Assembly: GCF_004152865.1 (NCBI RefSeq)
Contig: NZ_SEOO01000001.1
Span: 62,001-126,000, forward strand
DNA from: Sphingobium cupriresistens
GTDB taxonomy: Bacteria; Pseudomonadota; Alphaproteobacteria; Sphingomonadales; Sphingomonadaceae
Reading direction: 5' to 3'
DNA length: 64,000 bases
Shown here piece after piece: positions 26,774-36,443 of the stretch. Within the stretch, counting starts at the first letter, position 1; every line of letters begins with the position of its first letter. Below the pieces are notes generated by a model. It searched no databases. It saw only the letters and a list, made by a program, of their open reading frames with translations, and was not told the origin of the DNA. The translations under genes and the position numbers were made by a program.

Positions 26774-27931
26774 GTGGCGCACACTGATCTGGTTATTACT
26801 CCCGTTTCCGGCAAGGCCGACTTTAAGGCCTTTATCGACCTGCCCTGGCGGCTCTATGCCAATGATCCCAACTGGGTGCCGCCATTGAAGGCGGAGGTGA
26901 AGGAATTGCTGACGCCGGGGAAGAATCCCTTTTTCGGCCATGCCGAGGCGCAATATTTTCTCGCCCGCCGCGGCGGGACGGTGGTCGGCCGCATTTCCGC
27001 CCATATCGATCATCTCGCGCTGGAACAGCCGGTCGCACAGGGGATGGGACCGGGCACCGGCAATTTCGGCCTGTTCGAAGCGGAGGACGCGGGGACCGGC
27101 AAGGCATTGATCGCCACGGCGGAGGATTGGCTGCGCGCAAAGGGCATGACCCGCGTATTGGGGCCGATTTCGCTGTCGATCTGGGAAGAGCCGGGCCTGT
27201 TGATCGCGGGGCATGACCATCCCCCCACGGTGATGATGGGCCATAACAGCCCGGCCTATCAGGCGATGATCGAGGGGGCGGGCTACGTCCCGGTCAAGCA
27301 GCTCAAAACCTATGAACTGGACATCACGCGCGATTTTCCGCCGCTGATCCAGCGTATCATCAAATCGGGCGAAAATAACGACCGCATCCGCATCCGCCGG
27401 GTCGACAAGTCGAAATTCGACGCCGAAGCCGCGATCATCCTGGCGATCCTGAACGACGCCTGGGGCAACAACTGGGGCTTCGTGCCGATCACGGACGCGG
27501 AAATCGCGCATACCGGCAAGAAATTGAAGCCGATCGTGTTCGAAGACCTGATCATGGTCGCCGAACTGGACGGCGAGCCGGTCGCGTTCATGATGACGCT
27601 GCCGGACCTCAACGAAGCGACCAAGTCGCTCAATGGCGCGCTTTTCCCCTTCGGCTGGATCAAGCTGCTGCGCTGGCTGCGCAAGCCTCAGGCGCGCACC
27701 ATGCGGGTGCCGCTGATGGGCGTGGTGCAGCGGCTGCAAAGCTCGCGCATGGCGGGCCAGCTCGCCTTCATGATGATCGAAACCATCCGTCGTCAGGCGA
27801 TTGCCGATTATGGATCGACGCGGGGCGAGATCGGCTGGGTGCTGGACGACAATCAGGGCATGAACGGCATCGCCGAGGCGATCAACAGCACCGTCAACAA
27901 AATCTATCAGATTTACGAAAAGCCTTTGTAA
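26774..27931 (+). CDS. GNAT-type N-acyltransferase-like protein
   Basis: 385 residues from GTG at 26774, preceded by AAGGCGG. In-frame ATGs at 26669 and 26708 would add 35 and 22 residues; the upstream stretch looks less conserved and includes a promoter-like TTGACA. Contains WRLYANDPNWVPPLKAEVKELL, NPFFGHAEAQYFLARRGGTVVGRIS, and YQAMIEGAGYVPVKQLKTYEL. This family of GNAT-fold proteins is widespread but has no assigned substrate. Confidence 0.75.
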   Translation: MAHTDLVITPVSGKADFKAFIDLPWRLYANDPNWVPPLKAEVKELLTPGKNPFFGHAEAQYFLARRGGTVVGRISAHIDHLALEQPVAQGMGPGTGNFGLFEAEDAGTGKALIATAEDWLRAKGMTRVLGPISLSIWEEPGLLIAGHDHPPTVMMGHNSPAYQAMIEGAGYVPVKQLKTYELDITRDFPPLIQRIIKSGENNDRIRIRRVDKSKFDAEAAIILAILNDAWGNNWGFVPITDAEIAHTGKKLKPIVFEDLIMVAELDGEPVAFMMTLPDLNEATKSLNGALFPFGWIKLLRWLRKPQARTMRVPLMGVVQRLQSSRMAGQLAFMMIETIRRQAIADYGSTRGEIGWVLDDNQGMNGIAEAINSTVNKIYQIYEKPL

Positions 27932-28015
27932 AAGCTTCGTTTCGCCTGCGTATCGTCGGCAACCCTTTGTGCGGTGCATCGTTGAAACTTGCAACCACCC
28001 TGAAGGAGTAACGAC

Positions 28016-28198
28016 ATGGGCGAAGCAACCGACAAGCTGAAGGCCGCTGGCAACAAGGCGGCTGGCGCCGTCAAGGAAAGCGTGGGCAAGGCGACGGACA
28101 ATGAGCGTCTGGAAGCCGAAGGCAAGGCGCAGAAGGCCAAGGGCACGGCGCAGGATGTGGCCGGTTCGGTCAAGGGCGCGCTTGGCGACAAGATCTGA
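28016..28198 (+). CDS. CsbD-family stress protein
   Basis: 60 residues, highly charged and helical: GEATDKLKAAGNKAAGAVKESVGKA and ERLEAEGKAQKAKGTAQD, the CsbD repeat pattern. CsbD-like proteins are induced under general stress; function unknown. Good ribosome site (GAAGGAG). Confidence 0.93.
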   Translation: MGEATDKLKAAGNKAAGAVKESVGKATDNERLEAEGKAQKAKGTAQDVAGSVKGALGDKI

Positions 28199-28213
28199 TC
28201 GCCGGCCGTTGAA

Positions 28214-28247
28214 AAAAGGCCCCGCTCCGAAAGGCGCGGGGCCTTTT
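28214..28247. terminator. Intrinsic terminator between convergent genes
   Basis: AAAAGGCCCCGC (28214-28225) pairs with GCGGGGCCTTTT (28236-28247), ten-base loop. The A and T flanks allow function in both directions (CsbD gene and AGCS symporter). Confidence 0.88.
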
Positions 28248-28263
28248 CGTAGATGGGGTCATG

Positions 28264-29637
28264 TTAGCTATCCGCGTCCCTCGACAGATAGGCTTTCACA
28301 TCCCGGCGCAATTCCCCGGCGCATAGATAGAGCGCGATGACGTTGGGGATGGCCATCAGGAAAAAGCTGCTGTCGACGATGCCGACCACGCGGCCCAAGT
28401 CGATCGCGGCGGCGGGGGGCAGGGCGACGACATAGAGGATCTTGTAGGTCCATTGCGCCCGCGGCCCGTTGCCGAACAGATAGCCCCAGGCCTGCAAACC
28501 ATAAAAGCCCCAGGCGACCAGTGTCGAATAGGCGAACAGGAACACGACGACCGCCAGCAGCCAGGGGAACCAGGGCGACACCTGGGCGAAGGCGGCCGAT
28601 GTGATCGCGATCCCTTCCAGCCCCGTATTCCACGTTCCCGCGACCACCAGCGCCAGGCCGCCCAGCGCGCACACGATCATCGTGCCGAGCAGCGGCTCCA
28701 GCAGCGCGACCAGCCCTTCCGATACCGGATGCTGGGTCCGCGCCAGGCTGTGCGCCATGACGGCGGACCCCACGCCCGCCTCGCTGGCGAAGACAGCGCG
28801 CCGCATCCCGGCGACGAAAGCGCCGACCGCGCCGCCGGTCGCGGCCTGTCCGCTCCATGCGCCTTTCCAGATCAGCGCCAGCGCGCCGGGTATCTCGCCA
28901 AGATGCAGGATCAGGATCGCCACGACGCCCAGCAGATAGACGCTGACCTTGAGCGGGGTCAGTCGCTTCGCCACCTCGCCCAGCCAGGCCGCGCCGCCCA
29001 GCGTCACCAGCGCCACCGCGCCGGCCAGGAACACGCCATAGGCCCAGCCGTTGGTCAGGCCGGTGACGACCTTCACCTGCGCGAAGCTCTGGTTGACCTG
29101 CACCATCGGGATCGCTCCGAACAGCGCGAAAAAGGCGTAGGCGCCGCCCAGCGCCAGCCCGACCTTGGGCCAGCCGCGCGCCGCGCCCACGGCTTTGAGC
29201 ACATACATCGGCCCGCCATGGACATGGCCCTGCGCGTCGAACACGCGATATTTGAGGCCCAGCGTGACCTCCGCCATTTTCACCGTCATCGCGAACCAGC
29301 CGATGATGAACATCCACAAGATCGCGCCCGGCCCGCCCATGGTCAGCGCCACTGCGACGCCGGCGATATTGCCGAGGCCGATCGTACCCGACAGCGCGGT
29401 GGAGAGCGCTGCCCACTGGCTGACATCGCCCTTCGCCTCGCCTTCCTGCGGCTGCGTGCGCAGGATATGGATCGCGCGCCCGACCTGCCGGATGTTGGGA
29501 AAGCCCAGCCAGAGCGTGAAGAACAGCATCGGCAGCGCCAGATAGAGCACGATCAGTTCGATCTGCGCGCCAAATAGCGGCACCTTGAAAAAGACGGCGG
29601 CGGAGAGGCCGTCGATGAAGGCGTTGAAATTTTCCAT
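28264..29637 (-). CDS. Sodium:alanine/glycine symporter (AGCS family)
   Basis: 457 residues with about ten membrane segments. [28 protein letters not shown] is the family signature; [20 protein letters not shown] and [17 protein letters not shown] are also typical. Imports alanine or glycine with sodium. Chosen start ATG at 29637 ([16 protein letters not shown]). Confidence 0.9.
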   Translation of the reverse strand: MENFNAFIDGLSAAVFFKVPLFGAQIELIVLYLALPMLFFTLWLGFPNIRQVGRAIHILRTQPQEGEAKGDVSQWAALSTALSGTIGLGNIAGVAVALTMGGPGAILWMFIIGWFAMTVKMAEVTLGLKYRVFDAQGHVHGGPMYVLKAVGAARGWPKVGLALGGAYAFFALFGAIPMVQVNQSFAQVKVVTGLTNGWAYGVFLAGAVALVTLGGAAWLGEVAKRLTPLKVSVYLLGVVAILILHLGEIPGALALIWKGAWSGQAATGGAVGAFVAGMRRAVFASEAGVGSAVMAHSLARTQHPVSEGLVALLEPLLGTMIVCALGGLALVVAGTWNTGLEGIAITSAAFAQVSPWFPWLLAVVVFLFAYSTLVAWGFYGLQAWGYLFGNGPRAQWTYKILYVVALPPAAAIDLGRVVGIVDSSFFLMAIPNVIALYLCAGELRRDVKAYLSRDADS

Positions 29638-29737
29638 CGCCCCCGGATGCCGCCGGATCGCGGGAAAGTCGATTAAAGATTGCTCATGCGATCGCGGCGG
29701 GTTGATCGGGCGGCCCCGATGGGTGCAAGGAAGGGGC

Positions 29738-31078
29738 ATGAGCAGGCAATATTTCGGCACCGACGGCATCCGCGGCCGCACCAACCAATGGCCGATGACG
29801 GCGGAACTGGCGATGAAGGTCGGCATGGCCGCCGGCACCCATTTCCTGCGCGGCAGCCATCGCCATCGCGTAGTGATCGGCAAGGATACCCGCCTGTCGG
29901 GTTATATGGTGGAAAATGCGCTGGTCGCGGGCTTTACCGCCGTGGGCATGGACGTGGTCCAGTTCGGGCCGATCCCGACGCCTGCGGTCGCGCTGCTCGC
30001 CCATTCGATGCGCGCGGACCTGGGCGTCATGATCTCGGCCAGCCACAATCCCTATTTCGACAATGGGATCAAATTGTTTGGGCCGGACGGCTATAAGTTG
30101 TCGGACGAGGATGAGCTGAAGATCGAGGCGCTGATCGGGCAGGACATCCCGCTCGCCGCATCCAAGGATATCGGCCGCGCCCGCCGGGTCGAGGATGCGC
30201 GCGGCCGCTACATCCATGCGGTCAAGTCCAGCTTTCCCGCCGACCTGCGCCTCGACGGGCTCAAGATCGTGGTCGATTGCGCCAATGGCGCCGCCTATCA
30301 GGTCGCGCCGTCGGCGCTGTGGGAACTGGGCGCGACGGTCGTGGCGATCGGGGTGACGCCCAACGGCACCAACATCAACGACGGCTGCGGATCGACCGCG
30401 CCTTTGCTGTTGCAGGAAACCGTGGTGTCGTCCGGTGCCGACGTCGGTATCGCGCTGGACGGCGACGCCGATCGGCTGATCGTCGTGGACGAACAGGGCC
30501 AGATCGTCGATGGCGACCAGATCATGGCGCTGATCGCCGCCAATTTCATGGCCGAAGGCACGCTGCGCGGCGGCGGGCTGGTCGCGACCGTCATGTCCAA
30601 TCTTGGCCTCGAACGCTTCCTGGCGGCCAGGGGTATCGCGCTGGAGCGTACCAAGGTCGGCGACCGCTATGTGCTGGAACGGATGCGCGAGGGCGGCTTC
30701 AATCTGGGCGGCGAACAGTCCGGTCACATGATCCTGTCCGATTACGCCACCACCGGCGACGGCACGGTCGCGGCGTTGCAGGTGCTGGCGGCCTTGGTGC
30801 GTTCGGGCAAGCCCGCCAGCGAGACGCTGCACCAGTTCGATCCCGTCCCGCAACTGCTCAAGAATGTCCGCTTCTCCGGCGGCAAGCCGCTGGAGCATGA
30901 CGAGGTCAAGCGCGTGATCGCGCAGGCGGAAGCGGAACTGAACGGCACCGGCCGCCTCGTCATCCGCCCGTCCGGCACCGAGCCGGTGATCCGCGTGATG
31001 GCCGAAGGCGACAAGGCGGATCAGGTCAAGGATGTGGTGGAGCGCATCTGCGCGGCGGTCGAGAAGGCGGCGGCGTGA
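29738..31078 (+). CDS. glmM: Phosphoglucosamine mutase
   Basis: 446 residues. Start [16 protein letters not shown] with AAGGAAGGGG upstream. Active-site serine loop [17 protein letters not shown], metal loop [11 protein letters not shown], sugar loop GGEQSGH, phosphate loop [12 protein letters not shown]. Converts glucosamine-6-phosphate to glucosamine-1-phosphate for cell-wall and lipid A synthesis. First gene of a tightly overlapped set. Confidence 0.97.
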   Translation: MSRQYFGTDGIRGRTNQWPMTAELAMKVGMAAGTHFLRGSHRHRVVIGKDTRLSGYMVENALVAGFTAVGMDVVQFGPIPTPAVALLAHSMRADLGVMISASHNPYFDNGIKLFGPDGYKLSDEDELKIEALIGQDIPLAASKDIGRARRVEDARGRYIHAVKSSFPADLRLDGLKIVVDCANGAAYQVAPSALWELGATVVAIGVTPNGTNINDGCGSTAPLLLQETVVSSGADVGIALDGDADRLIVVDEQGQIVDGDQIMALIAANFMAEGTLRGGGLVATVMSNLGLERFLAARGIALERTKVGDRYVLERMREGGFNLGGEQSGHMILSDYATTGDGTVAALQVLAALVRSGKPASETLHQFDPVPQLLKNVRFSGGKPLEHDEVKRVIAQAEAELNGTGRLVIRPSGTEPVIRVMAEGDKADQVKDVVERICAAVEKAAA

Positions 31079-31302
31079 TGCTTGCGATGCGCCCAGATTG
31101 CGAACGCTGCGGCACGGACCTGCCGGCCGACGAACCTGGCGCGTTCATCTGTTCGTTCGAATGTAGCTTTTGCGCGCCCTGTGCCGAGGCGCTGGACGAT
31201 CGCTGCCCCAATTGCGGCGGCGAACTGATGGACCGGCCCAGCCGCGTGGGCAAGGCGCTGGCGAACAATCCCGCCTCGACGGAGCGGCACTTCAAGGGAT
31301 GA
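31078..31302 (+). CDS. DUF1272 zinc-ribbon-like small protein
   Basis: 74 residues with eight cysteines arranged in CxxC-like pairs: DCERCGTDL, ICSFECSFCAPCAEAL, RCPNCGGEL. Typical DUF1272, probably zinc-binding. Starts inside the glmM stop (1-base overlap) and overlaps thiD by four bases. Confidence 0.88.
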   Translation: MLAMRPDCERCGTDLPADEPGAFICSFECSFCAPCAEALDDRCPNCGGELMDRPSRVGKALANNPASTERHFKG

Positions 31303-32186
31303 AGCCTGCGCGCATCCTCATCATCGCCGGTTCCGACAGCGGGGGCGGCGCGGGTATCCAGGCGGATATCAAGACCGTGACGATGCTGGGCGGCCACGCC
31401 ATGACCGCCATCACCGCCATCACCGCGCAGAACACGCTGGGCGTGCAAGGCGTCCATCCAGTGCCGACCGCCATGGTGCTGGCGCAGATCGAAAGCTGTA
31501 TCAGCGACATCGGCGTGGATGCGGTGAAAATCGGCATGATCGGATCGGCGCAGACGGCCGCAGCGGTCGCGGATCGCCTGGCGCAATTGCAGGATGTCCC
31601 TATCGTTTTCGATCCGGTCATGGTCGCGACCAGCGGGTCGCTGCTGGCGGATGCAGCAACCATCGCCGCCTTCGAGAGGCTGATGGCCGTGGCGAGTGTC
31701 ATCACCCCCAATGTGCCGGAGTTGGAAGCGCTGACCGGCAGGACGATCGGCGATGTCGAGGCGCTGGAGGCGGCCGGACAGGCGCTGCGCGATCGCACCG
31801 GCGCGGTCATCTTCGCCAAGGGCGGGCATCTGCCGCAGCAGGCCGACGACGATCGCCCGTTGATCCACGATCTGCTGATCGATGAGGATATGGTCGCGGA
31901 CTATGCGGTCGCGCGGATCGAAACCCGCAACAGCCATGGCACCGGCTGCACTTTGGCCAGCGCCATCGCGACCGGCTTGGGCGGCGGCCTGTCGCTGGCC
32001 GACGCGGCCGACCGGGCGGAAGCCTTCGTCGCGGCGGTTCTGGCCGCGGCGCCGGGGCTGGGGCAGGGCCATGGTCCGATGGGCCATGCGCTGGGTCTGA
32101 CGCCCTTCTACCATCTGTTGGCGGCGGTCGACCCGACCGGCTGGGACGCAGCGGCCTTGGCCGCGCGCTATTCCGACCATGCCTGA
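31299..32186 (+). CDS. thiD: Hydroxymethylpyrimidine/phosphomethylpyrimidine kinase
   Basis: 295 residues. [55 protein letters not shown] and [15 protein letters not shown] are the ribokinase-like ThiD motifs (anion hole GTGC). Phosphorylates HMP and HMP-P in thiamine synthesis. Overlaps rnhB by eight bases. Confidence 0.95.
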   Translation: MKPARILIIAGSDSGGGAGIQADIKTVTMLGGHAMTAITAITAQNTLGVQGVHPVPTAMVLAQIESCISDIGVDAVKIGMIGSAQTAAAVADRLAQLQDVPIVFDPVMVATSGSLLADAATIAAFERLMAVASVITPNVPELEALTGRTIGDVEALEAAGQALRDRTGAVIFAKGGHLPQQADDDRPLIHDLLIDEDMVADYAVARIETRNSHGTGCTLASAIATGLGGGLSLADAADRAEAFVAAVLAAAPGLGQGHGPMGHALGLTPFYHLLAAVDPTGWDAAALAARYSDHA

Positions 32187-32778
32187 TTTTTGCCACGAGA
32201 TGCGCCATCATCCAGGCCTGGTCGCCGGCGTGGACGAAGCGGGGCGTGGTCCGCTGGCGGGACCGGTGGTCGCCGCCGCCGTCATCCTGCGCGCGGAGGA
32301 TTGCCCCGACGGCCTCAACGATAGCAAGCAATTGACGGCCAAACGCCGGGCAGCGCTGGAGGTGGAGATCAAGGCGCGCGCACTCTGCTGGGGCGTCGGT
32401 GTCGCCAGCGTGGAAGAGATCGACCAGATCAACATTCTCTGGGCGACGATGCTGGCCATGACCCGCGCGGTGGAAGCGCTGGGGCACGATTGTGCGCATG
32501 TGCTGGTGGACGGCAATCGCTGCCCGACATGGCGCTGGGCCTCGACAGCGATCGTGGAGGGCGACGCCAAATGCCTGTCGATCGCGGCCGCCTCGATCAT
32601 CGCCAAGGAAAGCCGCGACCGGATGATGGTGGAGGCCGCTGCGCAGCATCCCCATTATGGATGGGACACGAACAAGGGCTATGGCAGCGCCCGCCATCTG
32701 GCCGCGTTGCGCGAACATGGCCCGACCCCACTGCACCGCCGCAGCTTCGCGCCGGTCGCGCAATTGATATTGCTTTAA
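32179..32778 (+). CDS. rnhB: Ribonuclease HII
   Basis: 199 residues. [19 protein letters not shown] with the first catalytic Asp-Glu, HVLVDGNR (Asp), [14 protein letters not shown] (Asp) and [16 protein letters not shown]. Removes ribonucleotides from DNA:RNA hybrids. Its TAA overlaps the convergent permease stop. Confidence 0.96.
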   Translation: MPDFCHEMRHHPGLVAGVDEAGRGPLAGPVVAAAVILRAEDCPDGLNDSKQLTAKRRAALEVEIKARALCWGVGVASVEEIDQINILWATMLAMTRAVEALGHDCAHVLVDGNRCPTWRWASTAIVEGDAKCLSIAAASIIAKESRDRMMVEAAAQHPHYGWDTNKGYGSARHLAALREHGPTPLHRRSFAPVAQLILL

Positions 32779-34190
32779 GCCGGCTGCACCGTCGGCGCGC
32801 CCATCAGCAGTCGCTGCGCCATCACCATCCCGCCGCCCAGCGCCAGCCAGCCGAGCATCAGCCAGATTTCGACCGGCATCCCGTCGCTGACGCCGAACGG
32901 CGTGGCGATGGCGGCGCTCGCCACCACGGCGGCGCCGATGCTGATCGCGACCAGCAGCGGACTGCCCCCTGCCAGCACGAAAGCGGGCGGAGTCGCGCCC
33001 TTGTCGCGGCTGCGCAGCCGCATCAGCGCGAGCATCGCGACCGCGGCGATGGCGGTGGTGCACATCGTCCCCATGGAGATGATCGGGCCGATCGCGCCGC
33101 GCCCTGCCAGCACGCCAAGGCAGGTCCACAGCCCCACCAGCAGCGCGGCGCGCCGCGGCGCGCCGGTGCGCGCGTCGATATGGGCGAGGCTGGCGGGCAG
33201 GAACCCCGCCCGCGCCTGCGCCAGGATGACGCGCGTCGCGGACAGGTGCATCGCGTTCCACGTCTTGAGCAGGGACGCCATGGCGACCAGGATGATCCCC
33301 TTGGTGGCCAGCCCTCCCGCCAGCGCATGGTCGAAGGCGGCAGCGACCGGCAGCGCGCCGGACGTCAGGTCGCGCCATGGCGCCAGCGACGCCGACGCCA
33401 GGATGATGAGGCTGTAGAACAAAGCCGCGACCGCCACCGCCGCCATCATGGCGCGGGCGACGGTGTGGAAACTGGTGCCGGGCGCGCGTTCCTCCACCGC
33501 CGACGCGGCGGTCTGGAACCCCGACAGCCACATGCCCGCAACGCCCAGCATCACGAACATGCCGCCGGCGAAGCTGCGATCCTGCGCCGATTCGAACAGC
33601 GGGTGCCAGTTCCCCGTATCGCCCTGCGCGAAGCCCAGCAGCACCAGCACGGCCGACGCGGTGAGGAAGGCGAAGGTCACGATCTTCTGGAAGCCCACCG
33701 CGATCGTCGCGCCCGATGCGTTGAGGATGGTCATCACCACCGCGCCCGCCAGTCCGACGATCAGGTCCATCGCCGTGATCGGCCGGCCGAGCAGCGTATA
33801 GAGCGGGGCCTGCCCGCTGAGCGACGGCGCGAGATTTTCCAGGAACCAGGACAGGGCCAGCCCCTCGAACGCAGCGATACCGACGAAATAGAGCGTCAGA
33901 TACCATCCGGTGACGAAGCCGGGCCATGGTCCGAACGCCTTTTCGACGAACACGAACTCCGCCCCTGCGCGCGGCACGCGGGCGACCAGTTCGGCATAGG
34001 CGGCCGCGACCGGCACCATCAGCAGGGTCATGCCCAGAAAGGCCAGCACCGCGCCGCCCGGTCCCGCGGGCGCGACCCATTCGCCCATCAGCACCATCCA
34101 GGCGGACCCGACGATCGTGCCGAAGGCGAGCGCGAAATAGCCCGGTCCGGTGACGCCGCGCTTCAGCGCTGGCTCCGCCGCAACATTCAT
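32775..34190 (-). CDS. APC-family amino acid/amine permease
   Basis: 471 residues, about 12 membrane segments. Start region [23 protein letters not shown] is the substrate-binding APC motif (helix 1 unwound GTIVGS), followed by [20 protein letters not shown]. The ATG overlaps the stop of the agmatinase gene upstream (ATGA), so permease and hydrolase are translationally coupled. By context it may import a guanidino compound or amine. Confidence 0.85.
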   Translation of the reverse strand: MNVAAEPALKRGVTGPGYFALAFGTIVGSAWMVLMGEWVAPAGPGGAVLAFLGMTLLMVPVAAAYAELVARVPRAGAEFVFVEKAFGPWPGFVTGWYLTLYFVGIAAFEGLALSWFLENLAPSLSGQAPLYTLLGRPITAMDLIVGLAGAVVMTILNASGATIAVGFQKIVTFAFLTASAVLVLLGFAQGDTGNWHPLFESAQDRSFAGGMFVMLGVAGMWLSGFQTAASAVEERAPGTSFHTVARAMMAAVAVAALFYSLIILASASLAPWRDLTSGALPVAAAFDHALAGGLATKGIILVAMASLLKTWNAMHLSATRVILAQARAGFLPASLAHIDARTGAPRRAALLVGLWTCLGVLAGRGAIGPIISMGTMCTTAIAAVAMLALMRLRSRDKGATPPAFVLAGGSPLLVAISIGAAVVASAAIATPFGVSDGMPVEIWLMLGWLALGGGMVMAQRLLMGAPTVQPA

Positions 34191-35230
34191 CGGCGCAACT
34201 GCACCAGGCAGAGCAACTGGAACAGCATCTGGGCAGCGGCCTGCGCCGTCACCGTGGTCGGATCATATTCGGGCGCGACCTCCACGACGTCGCCCCCGAT
34301 GATGTCGATCCCCGCCAGCCCGCGCAGCAGGTGCAGCGCCTCGCGCGTCGACAACCCGCCGATTTCCGGCGTGCCGGTGCCCGGCGCATAGACCGGGTCC
34401 AGCCCGTCGACGTCGAACGTCACATAGGTCGGCCCGTCGCCGACGACCTCCAGCGCTTTCGCGACGACGGCGTCCATGCCCATGGCTGCGCAGTCTTCGG
34501 CATGGATGACCGTCATGCCGCTGGCGTAGGAAAACTCCCACAGATATTCCGCGCCGCCCCGGATGCCGATCTGGATCGATCGCTTCGGGTCCAGCACCCC
34601 GGCAAGCACGGCCTCGCGGAAGGGTGCGCCATGGTGGAATTTGGAGCCTTCATAAATACCGCCGGTGTCGCAATGGGCATCGAAATGGACCATGCCCATA
34701 GGGCCTTTGGCAGCGGCCAGTCCCTTCATGATCGATCCGGTGATGCTATGGTCGCCACCGACCGACAGCGGGATCGCGCGGGTGGCGCCGATCATCGCGT
34801 AACATTCTTCGATGTCCGCATGGCAGAGCGCCAGGTCGTAGCGGCTCTGCATCGCGACATCGCCCACGTCCGCGACCTTGAGCGCGTTCATCGGCGCGAC
34901 GCGCAGTTTATGTTCATAGGGGCCGATGCGGTCGATCGCCCGCACCGCGCGCGGGCCATAGCGTGCGCCCGGCCGGTTGGTGACGCCTAGGTCCATCGGC
35001 ACGCCGACCAGCGCGACGTCCAGCCGGTCGAGCGTCTCCGGCGCCAGCCCGCCGGCGATATAGGGCGCGTCCAGCAGCGTGGACGGCTGGGCGAAGGGCC
35101 AGCGGCGCTTGTCGCCGCTCTTGAATTGCAGTCCCGCCACCTCGCGGAAATGGGGGTCGTGAATGTCTGCCCCGCCACCCCCGGCATAGAGGCGGCGGAG
35201 TGCATCAAGGTCGATCGGATCATGGGCCAT
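34187..35230 (-). CDS. Cytoplasmic ureohydrolase, agmatinase-type
   Basis: 347 residues, no signal peptide. All manganese/nickel ligands of the arginase fold are present: GGDHS (His161), FDAHCD (Asp184, His186, Asp188), FDVDGLDP (Asp273, Asp275) and Glu317 in VVEVAP. It cleaves a guanidino group to urea plus amine. Agmatinase, guanidinobutyrase, guanidine hydrolase and related enzymes are not distinguishable by eye. Pairs with the permease, and a regulon box lies 34 bases upstream of its ATG, which suggests a very short leader. Confidence 0.88.
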   Translation of the reverse strand: MAHDPIDLDALRRLYAGGGGADIHDPHFREVAGLQFKSGDKRRWPFAQPSTLLDAPYIAGGLAPETLDRLDVALVGVPMDLGVTNRPGARYGPRAVRAIDRIGPYEHKLRVAPMNALKVADVGDVAMQSRYDLALCHADIEECYAMIGATRAIPLSVGGDHSITGSIMKGLAAAKGPMGMVHFDAHCDTGGIYEGSKFHHGAPFREAVLAGVLDPKRSIQIGIRGGAEYLWEFSYASGMTVIHAEDCAAMGMDAVVAKALEVVGDGPTYVTFDVDGLDPVYAPGTGTPEIGGLSTREALHLLRGLAGIDIIGGDVVEVAPEYDPTTVTAQAAAQMLFQLLCLVQLRR

Positions 35231-35263
35231 GGGCGTCAGTCTGGACGGCGGCCAAGGGGCGGC

Positions 35264-35284
35264 AATGGGGCGAAGGACGTATGG
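35264..35284 (-). promoter_or_regulatory. Island regulon box, site 1
   Basis: Minus-strand CCATACGTCCTTCGCCCC, matching the core TACGTCANNYGCCCYAT. Between the divergent ureohydrolase (35230, leftward) and Ldh-family gene (35339, rightward). No good -10 is found at the usual spacing on the left side, so this is the weakest promoter of the set. Confidence 0.6.
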
Positions 35285-35338
35285 CCTGTCGCGCGCAGGC
35301 CGTTGCGCCGCAGGGCAAAGCGGGGGAGGGTGGTGACC

Positions 35339-36340
35339 ATGACCCATATGGATTTCGACGCGCTGGTGGCGCTGCTGACCCGCATCTTCATCGCCAACGG
35401 CGCGTCGCCCGGCGTGGCGGATATACTCGCCCGCAACTGCGCCGGGGCGGAGCGGGACGGGGCGATGAGCCATGGGCTATTCCGGATGCCGGGTTATGTT
35501 GCGACGCTGCGCAGCGGCTGGGTCGATGGGCGGGCCGAGCCGGTGGTGGAGGATGGCGGCGCATCCTTTCTGCGGGTCGATGCCGCCAATGGCTTTGCCC
35601 AGCCTGCGCTGGCCGTTGCCGCGCCCTTGGCGATGGACAGGGCATGCGCGACTGGCGCCTGCGTCGTCGCGATCCGGCGATCGCATCATTTCGCCGCACT
35701 ATGGCCCGATGTCGAACCCTTTGCGGAGGCGGGGCTGGTTGCGATCGCGATGGTGGACAGCATGGCCGTCGTGGTCCCGCCCGGCGCGGGAAAGCCCGTT
35801 TATGGCACCAATCCGCTGGCCTTCGCCGCGCCGCGTGGCGGGGGCAAGATCATCGTGTTCGACCAGGCGGTGAGCGTGCTGGCCCATGGCGATGTGCAGA
35901 TCGCCGCGCGCGAGGGGCATGACCTGCCGGAAGGGGCGGGCGTCGATGCGGCGGGGCGGCCGACCCGCGATCCGCGCGCGGTGCTGGATGGCGGCGCGCT
36001 GCTGCCCTTTGGCGGGCATAAGGGCGCGGCGATCGCGATGATGATCGAGATCATGGCCGCCGCTTTGACTGGCGGGCTCTATTCGCACGAGGTCGATTGG
36101 TCGGGGCATCCCGGCGCGCAGACGCCCTGTACTGGCGAGTGTGTGATATTGATCGACCCGGCGCGCGGCGGATCGGCGGCGGGGTTTGCGGCGCGGGTCG
36201 AGCAGTTGGTCGAGGCATTGCGTGCGGCCGGGCAGGAGCGGATGCCGGGCGACCGGCGCTTCGCCGCGCGGGATAGAGCGCTGCGGGAGGGGGTGGCGGT
36301 GAGTGGTGAGATGCGGGCGCGGTTGGAGGGCTTGTTGTGA
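35339..36340 (+). CDS. Malate/L-lactate dehydrogenase-like reductase (LdhA2/DpkA family)
   Basis: 333 residues. Family motifs: GAERDGAMSHGLFRMPGYV (with the SHG catalytic His), RRSHHFAALWPD, YGTNPLAFAAPR and LLPFGGHKGAAIAMMIEI. The family includes delta1-piperideine-2-carboxylate/pyrroline-2-carboxylate reductases and ureidoglycolate dehydrogenase; the first fits a role in amino-acid or amine catabolism. ATG at 35339 has GGGAGGG eight bases upstream (a GTG at 35333 is too close). Confidence 0.8.
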   Translation: MTHMDFDALVALLTRIFIANGASPGVADILARNCAGAERDGAMSHGLFRMPGYVATLRSGWVDGRAEPVVEDGGASFLRVDAANGFAQPALAVAAPLAMDRACATGACVVAIRRSHHFAALWPDVEPFAEAGLVAIAMVDSMAVVVPPGAGKPVYGTNPLAFAAPRGGGKIIVFDQAVSVLAHGDVQIAAREGHDLPEGAGVDAAGRPTRDPRAVLDGGALLPFGGHKGAAIAMMIEIMAAALTGGLYSHEVDWSGHPGAQTPCTGECVILIDPARGGSAAGFAARVEQLVEALRAAGQERMPGDRRFAARDRALREGVAVSGEMRARLEGLL

Positions 36341-36373
36341 ATGGGACGGCGCATTCCCCCTCTTCCAACTTCG

Positions 36374-36427
36374 CCTAACGCGCTGCGCGCGTAAGGCTGC
36401 GTATCCTTCTCCCCCAAGGGGAGAAGG
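36374..36427. terminator. Two hairpins between convergent genes (REP-like)
   Basis: An imperfect hairpin GCCTAACGCGC/GCGCGTAAGGC (36374-36398) is followed by a perfect one, CCTTCTCCCC/GGGGAGAAGG (36405-36427, three-base loop). The second resembles a dispersed repeat palindrome; together they probably separate the Ldh gene and the response regulator. Confidence 0.6.
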
Positions 36428-36443
36428 TAAGCGATTGCTCCCC

